This document shows positions 29,020 to 33,242 of a stretch of 33,242 nucleotides of DNA, piece by piece. The notes under the pieces were generated by a model. The model searched no databases. It worked only from the letters and a program-made list of their open reading frames with translations, and was not told the origin of the DNA. A program made the position numbers and the translations under genes. The first letter of the stretch is position 1; each line of letters opens with the position of its first letter. The DNA is from Chloroflexota bacterium (lineage in GTDB: Bacteria > Chloroflexota > Dehalococcoidia > JACVQG01): positions 1 through 33,242 of the forward strand of contig JACQTY010000048.1 in the NCBI GenBank assembly GCA_016210545.1, given 5' to 3'.

Positions 29020-29937
29020 ATGGGTGACCTATTGAAGGGTAAGGTGGCTATCGTTACCGGGTCCGGCCGCGGCGTCGGCAGGGGGGAGGCCCTGGCCCTG
29101 GCGGCTGAGGGGGCAAAGGTGGTGGTCAACGACCTCGGCGGGGAGACCGAAGGCGGGGGCGCCTCCAAACGGCCGGCGGACGAGGTGGTGGCCGAGATCA
29201 AGAAGAAGGGCGGCCAGGCGGTCGCTAACTACGACTCGGTGGCCGATTTCAAGGCCGCGGGACGCATCATCCAGACTGCCCTGGACAGCTTTGGGCGGCT
29301 GGACATCCTGGTCAATAACGCGGGCATTCTTCGCGACAATCCCATCTGGGACATGACCGAAGAAGACTTCGACATCGTGGTCGCTGTCCACCTGAAAGGG
29401 ACGTTCAACACCTGCCACCACGCCGTCAAGGTTATGAAGGCGCAGGGCCGCGGGCGCATTATCAATACCGCCTCCAACCAGTGGCGGAACCCGGAGGGCC
29501 ATGTGAACTACTCGGGGGCCAAGGGTGGCATAGTCAGCCTCACCTGGGGCCTTGCCTGGGAGCTTCAGAACACACCTATCACCTGCAATGCGATTGCTCC
29601 ATTTGCCGACACACGCATGCACGAGTCGTCGGCCCCCCGGCGCGAAGAGCTGGTGAAAGCTGGCCTGATGAGGGGCGAGCGTTTCGACCAGGTGCAGGAC
29701 CGCCCCGCTCCGGAGTTCGTGGCCCCGATGGTCGTCTACCTGGCCAGCGATAACGCGGCTAAGATAACCGGACAGATATTCCGCTGCGGGGCCGGCAAGG
29801 TTGCTGTGTATAGCCACCCCAGCGAGATAAAGGGCATCTACAAGAACTTCAAGCGGGACGGCGCCTGGACGCAGGACGAACTGAAAGACCTGGTGCCCGG
29901 CTCATTGATGGCCGGGGTCAGGCCGTGGTGGGGATAG
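29020..29937 (+). CDS. MFE-2-type (3R)-hydroxyacyl-CoA dehydrogenase SDR, copy 3
   Basis: This 305-residue SDR has the MFE-2 pattern: MGDLLKGKVAIVTGSGRGVG, KVVVNDLGGETEGGGAS, ADEVVAEIKKKGGQAVANYDS, and NNAGILRDNPIWDMTEEDFD. The glycine loop is TGSGRGVG. The catalytic region is NTASNQWRNPEGHVNYSGAK, with the YxxxK pair in place. The C-terminal extension (SEIKGIYKNFKRDGAWTQDELKDLVPG) is retained. It differs from the others by an APRREELVKAGLMRGERFDQ substrate-loop region (about 205-225), a likely specificity difference. The ATG at 29020 follows AAAGGGGG. The upstream gap is largely repeat sequence. Confidence 0.93.
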   Translation: MGDLLKGKVAIVTGSGRGVGRGEALALAAEGAKVVVNDLGGETEGGGASKRPADEVVAEIKKKGGQAVANYDSVADFKAAGRIIQTALDSFGRLDILVNNAGILRDNPIWDMTEEDFDIVVAVHLKGTFNTCHHAVKVMKAQGRGRIINTASNQWRNPEGHVNYSGAKGGIVSLTWGLAWELQNTPITCNAIAPFADTRMHESSAPRREELVKAGLMRGERFDQVQDRPAPEFVAPMVVYLASDNAAKITGQIFRCGAGKVAVYSHPSEIKGIYKNFKRDGAWTQDELKDLVPGSLMAGVRPWWG

Positions 29938-29940
29938 CAA

Positions 29941-30060
29941 CGCAAAATTCCAAAGCTCAAGCATCAAATCCCAATTACCAAGAACTGAACTGAAACTTCA
30001 CAATTGGGTTTTGGTATTGATTGGAATTTGGAGCTTGGAGCTTCCCTCCAACGTAGCGTC
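29941..30060. repeat. Inverted-repeat element between SDR copies 3 and 4
   Basis: The left arm AAAATTCCAAAGCTCAAGC and CAAATCCCAATTACCAAG pairs with the right arm GGTTTTGGTATTGATTGGAA and TTTGGAGCTTGGAGCTTCC. It is about 120 bp and fills nearly the whole gap. Same family as 15388, 20897, 24302 and 28925. Confidence 0.7.
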
Positions 30061-30087
30061 TTTCAAATGCTGAAAGGAGTATCGTGT

Positions 30088-31029
30088 ATGGCTGGGCTTC
30101 TGACGGATAAGGTGGCTGTGGTGACCGGCGCCGGCCGCGGCATCGGGCGGGCCGAGGCCCTGGCGCTGTCGGCGCAGGGCGCCAAGGTCGTGGTCAACGA
30201 CCTGGGAGGGGAGAAGGACGGCAGCGGCATATCGAAAAGCCCTGCCGACGACGTGGTGGCCGAGATCAAGAAGGCTAAGGGACACGCGGTGGCCAACTAC
30301 GATTCGGTGACTACCATCCAGGGGGCGGAGAAAATTATCAAGACGGCTGTGGACAGCTTCGGGCGGCTGGACATCCTGGTGAACAATGCCGGCATCCTGC
30401 GGGACCGCATGGTCTTCAACATGACCGAAGAGGAGTGGGACTCGGTCATCAAGGTCCACCTCTACGGGCACTTTTATTGCACCAAGTTCGCCTGCCAGGT
30501 CATGCGGGGGCAGCGCCATGGCCGGATAATCAATACCTCTTCCCAGGCGGGGCTGGGCAACATGGGCCAGGCCAACTACAGCGCCGCCAAGGAAGGCATT
30601 GTAGGGCTGACGCGTACGGTGGCCCGCGACATGGGCCGCTATGGCGTCACCTGCAACGCTATCCGTCCCCGGGCGGCCACCCGGCTGACCATTACGCCGG
30701 AGCTGGAGGCCAACTGGAAACGGGCGCAGTCCCTGGGCCTGCCTACCCTGGGCGAATACGATGAGCTGAAAGCCATGATGCCGGAGCACGTCGCCCAGTT
30801 GGTCGTCTATCTGGCCACCGATGCGGCGGCCGATGTCAACGGTCAGGTGTTCCTGGTGGGCGGCAACATGATAGCCGCGTACCCGGACACAGCTCCGACA
30901 AAGTTCCTCTACAAAGATCCCGGCCAGTCGTGGTCTGCGGAAGATCTGGTGGCGACGTTCCCCAAGACCCTGGGCAAGGACGTGGTCAACCCGTCGCCGC
31001 CCTCTCCCATGGAGGGCGCAAAGAAATAG
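30088..31029 (+). CDS. MFE-2-type (3R)-hydroxyacyl-CoA dehydrogenase SDR, copy 4
   Basis: This 313-residue SDR is the nearest to MFE-2 in the window: MAGLLTDKVAVVTGAGRGIGRAEAL, KVVVNDLGGEKDGSG, HAVANYDSVTTIQGAE, NNAGILRDRMVFNMTEEEWD, and NTSSQAGLGNMGQANYSAAK. The glycine loop is TGAGRGIG, and the Ser-Tyr-Lys set is complete. The C-terminal extension is different: TKFLYKDPGQSWSAEDLVATFPKTLGKD replaces the GIYKDYKK form, so it is the most diverged tail of the four. The ATG at 30088 follows AAAGGAG by eight bases. An in-frame ATG at 30067 is less likely. A long perfect palindrome follows the gene and probably ends its transcript. Confidence 0.94.
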   Translation: MAGLLTDKVAVVTGAGRGIGRAEALALSAQGAKVVVNDLGGEKDGSGISKSPADDVVAEIKKAKGHAVANYDSVTTIQGAEKIIKTAVDSFGRLDILVNNAGILRDRMVFNMTEEEWDSVIKVHLYGHFYCTKFACQVMRGQRHGRIINTSSQAGLGNMGQANYSAAKEGIVGLTRTVARDMGRYGVTCNAIRPRAATRLTITPELEANWKRAQSLGLPTLGEYDELKAMMPEHVAQLVVYLATDAAADVNGQVFLVGGNMIAAYPDTAPTKFLYKDPGQSWSAEDLVATFPKTLGKDVVNPSPPSPMEGAKK

Positions 31030-31042
31030 GCGGGACATATCG

Positions 31043-31070
31043 GCCGGGGCGTAGCATGCTACGCCCCGGC
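31043..31070. terminator. 28-bp perfect palindrome after SDR copy 4
   Basis: GCCGGGGCGTAGCA followed directly by TGCTACGCCCCGGC, a perfect 14+14 palindrome 13 bp after the SDR stop. It would form a very stable hairpin at the end of the MaoC/SDR module and just before the MFS gene. No T-tract follows. It could also be a protein-binding site. Confidence 0.65.
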
Positions 31071-31090
31071 GTGCTGTAAGGCGAGTTTGG

Positions 31091-32395
31091 ATGACGGTAG
31101 AGAAGGCCGAGGTCCCGGCAACAGAAGCTGCAGCGCCGGCAGCCCTCACGGGGGGAAAGCCGATGGCTGGCACGTTGATCGTCAGCCACTCCTTGACCCA
31201 CATGTATGGCAACGGCTTCTACGTGATCATCCCGCAGATATTCCAGCAAATGGGCCTCAACTATACCATGGTGGGCCTCCTGGACACGTCACGCTGGCTT
31301 GCGAGCGGGCTCAGCACCCTCATCGGCGGTTTCTTTGTAGATATGTTCCAGCACCGCCGCGGAATGCTGCTTGGCGTCACGATGTTACTTATCGGTCTGG
31401 GCTATTTGCTGGTGAGCTTCGCTCCGACCTACTGGCTGATTATGGCAGCCCTGGCCTTTACCGCCGTCGGAGGCGCGTTGTGGCACCCCATAGCATTGGG
31501 GCTGCTGTCGCAGCGTTTCCCCAAACAGCGCGGCCTCATGCTAGCTCTACACCGGGCTTCCGGCAGCGCGGGGGATACAATAAGTCCTCCGTTGGTAGGT
31601 TTTCTGCTTGGCGGCTCGGTACTGGCTGCTTCCGTACTGGGGCTACATCTGTTCCAGGTTAAGGGACCCAGTCTGGACTGGAGGCAGGTGCTACAGCTAG
31701 GCACGCCTTTCGCTCTCGTTTTGGGCATCGCGTTGTGGGTCTTTCTCGGGGGAGTAGGCGGCGCGAGGTCTCAGGGCAAGGGGTTGGGCAGCCGCCTGAG
31801 GAGCCAGGCGAAATCGTTGGGCAAGGCGTTTCGCGGACGAGGTCTCGTCATCCTTATGGTCGTTTCGGCGCTCCGGGGCATGGGGGACCGCGCCCTGGTA
31901 CTGTTCCTGGGCCTTTACCTTTCCCAGGAGCTGAAGATGGGGCCTGGATCCCAGGGCCTGTTTTACGCCTTGCTCACGCTGCCCGCCATCGCTACTGGCC
32001 CCATACTTGGCGCCGTGTCGGACCGGATTGGGCGAAAGCCCATCATAGTGATGGTGTTGCTCGCCTCGGCCGTTTTCCCTGCCCTGATAGCCCAGTCCGG
32101 CAGCGCCGCGTCATTGACGGTCACGATAGGCTTGTTCGGTCTCTTCCTCTACGCGGTCAATTCACTGGTGCAGGCGGCAGCTATGGATGTGGCGGAGGGC
32201 ATGGGTCTGGAGGGGACTCTGATCGGCATGCTCTGGGGTGGCAATGCCCTGTTCGGGGCGTTTTCGCCATTTCTGGTGGGGTGGCTGGCCGACATGTTCG
32301 GCATAAGGATAGGTTTCTACTACGCGTCGGCCATTTTCTTGCTGGCGGGCCTACTCGCCTTGCGGCTCCCCCTCGTCGTTGGCAAGAGGAGTTGA
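31091..32395 (+). CDS. MFS transporter (fosmidomycin-resistance-like type)
   Basis: This 434-residue major facilitator permease has about 12 transmembrane segments after an Ala/Pro-rich N-terminal tail (about 1-25). The opening LIVSHSLTHMYGNGFYVIIPQIFQQMGLNYTMVGLL is like that of Fsr-type and related MFS exporters. Family marks include GGFFVDMFQHRR (loop 2-3 equivalent), ALWHPIALGLLSQRFPKQRG, and GPILGAVSDRIGRKPIIVM. A long loop (about 220-250, GGARSQGKGLGSRLRSQAKSLGK) joins the two halves. The ATG has a weak AAGGCGAG site. The 3' end overlaps the converging GNAT gene by 45 bp. The substrate is unknown. Confidence 0.92.
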   Translation: MTVEKAEVPATEAAAPAALTGGKPMAGTLIVSHSLTHMYGNGFYVIIPQIFQQMGLNYTMVGLLDTSRWLASGLSTLIGGFFVDMFQHRRGMLLGVTMLLIGLGYLLVSFAPTYWLIMAALAFTAVGGALWHPIALGLLSQRFPKQRGLMLALHRASGSAGDTISPPLVGFLLGGSVLAASVLGLHLFQVKGPSLDWRQVLQLGTPFALVLGIALWVFLGGVGGARSQGKGLGSRLRSQAKSLGKAFRGRGLVILMVVSALRGMGDRALVLFLGLYLSQELKMGPGSQGLFYALLTLPAIATGPILGAVSDRIGRKPIIVMVLLASAVFPALIAQSGSAASLTVTIGLFGLFLYAVNSLVQAAAMDVAEGMGLEGTLIGMLWGGNALFGAFSPFLVGWLADMFGIRIGFYYASAIFLLAGLLALRLPLVVGKRS

Positions 32396-32944
32396 GGAAG
32401 CTCGGGGTGTTTGGGTTCTGTGTTTGTCCCACTCCTGGCGGGTCACGTCCATCAGCATGAAGGTGTAACCGTTCCGCTGCCGTTGCCCGCGGGCGACGAA
32501 TCCGCACTTCTGAAAGCCCTTCTGCGCCCGTATGTTCCAGTCCAGGGTGTGAAGGTATATGCGTCCGACGTCGGTCGTCTTGAAGATGTAATCAACCAGG
32601 AGGCAGGTGGCCTCGGAGCCGTATCCCTTGTTCCAGAAGGCCCGGTCGCCTATCAGGATGCCCAACTCGGCCTGCTTTGTCTCCTCACTCAGGTCGTAGA
32701 ACATGCAGTTGCCGATGTGCTGGCCGTCAAGCGTCTCGATGGCGAAGCGGTAACGGCCCTGGCTGGGACGGCGCAACTCCTCACCGTAGCCCGAAATATA
32801 TTCGGCCAAACTCAGTGTGGTCGGCCAGGTGGCGTCGAGACGGGAGAGCTCTGGGTCCCGGCTCCACTCGTAGTCATGTTGAACATCCTGCCAGTCCTTG
32901 GGACGCAATCTAACTTTTTTGCCCTGCAAGATCTCTTCCGTCAT
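32351..32944 (-). CDS. GNAT family N-acetyltransferase (RimJ/RimL type)
   Basis: This 197-residue protein is an acetyl-CoA-dependent acetyltransferase of the GNAT fold resembling RimJ/RimL or SpeG types. Marks are VRLRPKDWQDVQHDYEWSRDPELS at the start, GNCMFYDLSEETKQAELGILIGDRAFWNKGYGSEAT for the acetyl-CoA loop (R/Q-x-x-G-x-G/A type, here NKGYGSEA), and IYLHTLDWNIRAQKGFQKCGFVARGQ for the C-terminal part. The ATG at 32944 follows AGGGAGACC. An upstream frame to 33028 consists of repeat sequence. The last 15 codons lie on the strand opposite the end of the MFS gene. Substrate not predictable; probably protein N-terminus, polyamine or small amine. Confidence 0.92.
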   Translation of the reverse strand: MTEEILQGKKVRLRPKDWQDVQHDYEWSRDPELSRLDATWPTTLSLAEYISGYGEELRRPSQGRYRFAIETLDGQHIGNCMFYDLSEETKQAELGILIGDRAFWNKGYGSEATCLLVDYIFKTTDVGRIYLHTLDWNIRAQKGFQKCGFVARGQRQRNGYTFMLMDVTRQEWDKHRTQTPRASSTPLANDEGEPQGE

Positions 32945-32986
32945 GGTCTCCCTAGAATAATGACGCGAGGCATACAACCTTGCGCC

Positions 32987-33006
32987 CCTCTCCGATTTCA
33001 GAGAGG
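32987..33006. repeat. CCTCTC/GAGAGG hairpin near the right end
   Basis: CCTCTC (32987-32992), an eight-base loop, GAGAGG (33001-33006), followed by a GGTAATTCACGAATTGCCC palindrome near 33019-33037. Both are of types seen in other gaps of this window. The remaining 33038-33242 shows no gene or recognisable element. Confidence 0.45.
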
Positions 33007-33242
33007 AGGTTATGTAGGGGTAATTCACGAATTGCCCGAACGGAATCTCCCGTAATCAACCATCAAACTCCGGCGCCAATAGTGGCACGCGTGCCGCCTT
33101 AAGTGCGGGCCTCATCCGTTTCTCCCCCTTTCGCAAACTGAGCATGTCCCACATCTCGGGCTGGACACAGAGGTTTTGTAGGGGGGACACACCATTGCGA
33201 TAACTCAATGACACCTCATCTATAGGGTCAGACACATCGAAA

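Noticed and set aside
29998-31212. Long minus-strand frame of about 404 codons opposite SDR copy 4
   Set aside because: It is the antisense shadow of a clear SDR gene in GC-rich DNA. It has no recognisable domain and no ribosome binding site.
31087-32460. Alternate plus-strand frames over the MFS gene near the right end
   Set aside because: They are out-of-frame readings of the MFS coding sequence and are rich in Gly, Arg and Pro.

Overview
This 33 kb window is a bacterial chromosome segment. It is moderately GC-rich, carries many TTG and GTG starts, and has strong AGGAGG-type ribosome binding sites. The best guess is an uncultured Chloroflexota of the Dehalococcoidia type. This rests on the gene style: a Cys-lipoprotein with an Ala/Pro/Thr-rich linker, an rpsF-ssb-rpsR operon with TTG starts, families of CoA-linked VOC and SDR paralogues, and intergenic inverted repeats. 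It is an inference from gene content, not a phylogenetic placement.

Layout. (1) 1-529: three imperfect direct repeats of about 160 bp. (2) 530-4685: a plus-strand acyl-CoA cluster with a crotonase-fold enoyl-CoA hydratase, a small Cys-containing unknown, a methylmalonyl-CoA epimerase-like VOC protein, two tandem two-domain VOC paralogues, and a stand-alone B12-binding mutase subunit. (3) 5102-8837: a conserved housekeeping block with a structured element and an extended -10 promoter, rpsF, ssb, rpsR with a proline-rich tail, a membrane-anchored parvulin foldase, and homoserine dehydrogenase. (4) 8899-14725, minus strand: an MFS transporter, an unknown helical protein, a VapBC-type toxin-antitoxin pair, queA and glyA. 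(5) 15004-15387: a 5'-truncated DUF72 fragment next to a fourth copy of the left-end repeat. (6) 15513-18617, minus strand: three paralogous single-domain cupins with an ABC-type solute-binding lipoprotein between two of them. This is the best candidate here for an undescribed system. (7) 18837-20873: a DUF1122-like gene with a possible leader ORF, then two rubrerythrin-like diiron proteins. (8) 21051-23163: a DUF362 remnant and an acetolactate-synthase-like ThDP enzyme. (9) 23281-31029: a split MFE-2-like module with a two-subunit MaoC hydratase and four paralogous D-hydroxyacyl-CoA-dehydrogenase-type SDRs, interrupted by a DUF559 nuclease, three small unknown genes and several inverted-repeat elements. 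(10) 31091-32944: an MFS transporter and a GNAT acetyltransferase overlapping tail to tail.

The main theme is CoA-thioester metabolism. The left cluster fits branched acyl-CoA isomerisation (epimerase, VOC proteins, B12 subunit). The right module fits an (R)-specific hydration/dehydrogenation cycle of the peroxisomal multifunctional enzyme 2 type, encoded as separate genes. Paralogue expansion recurs (two double-VOCs, three cupins, two ferritin-like proteins, four SDRs). At least five families of short inverted or direct repeats occupy nearly every longer intergenic gap, in places forming the ends of reading frames or bordering gene remnants. I saw no tRNA, rRNA, CRISPR array, transposase or integrase.
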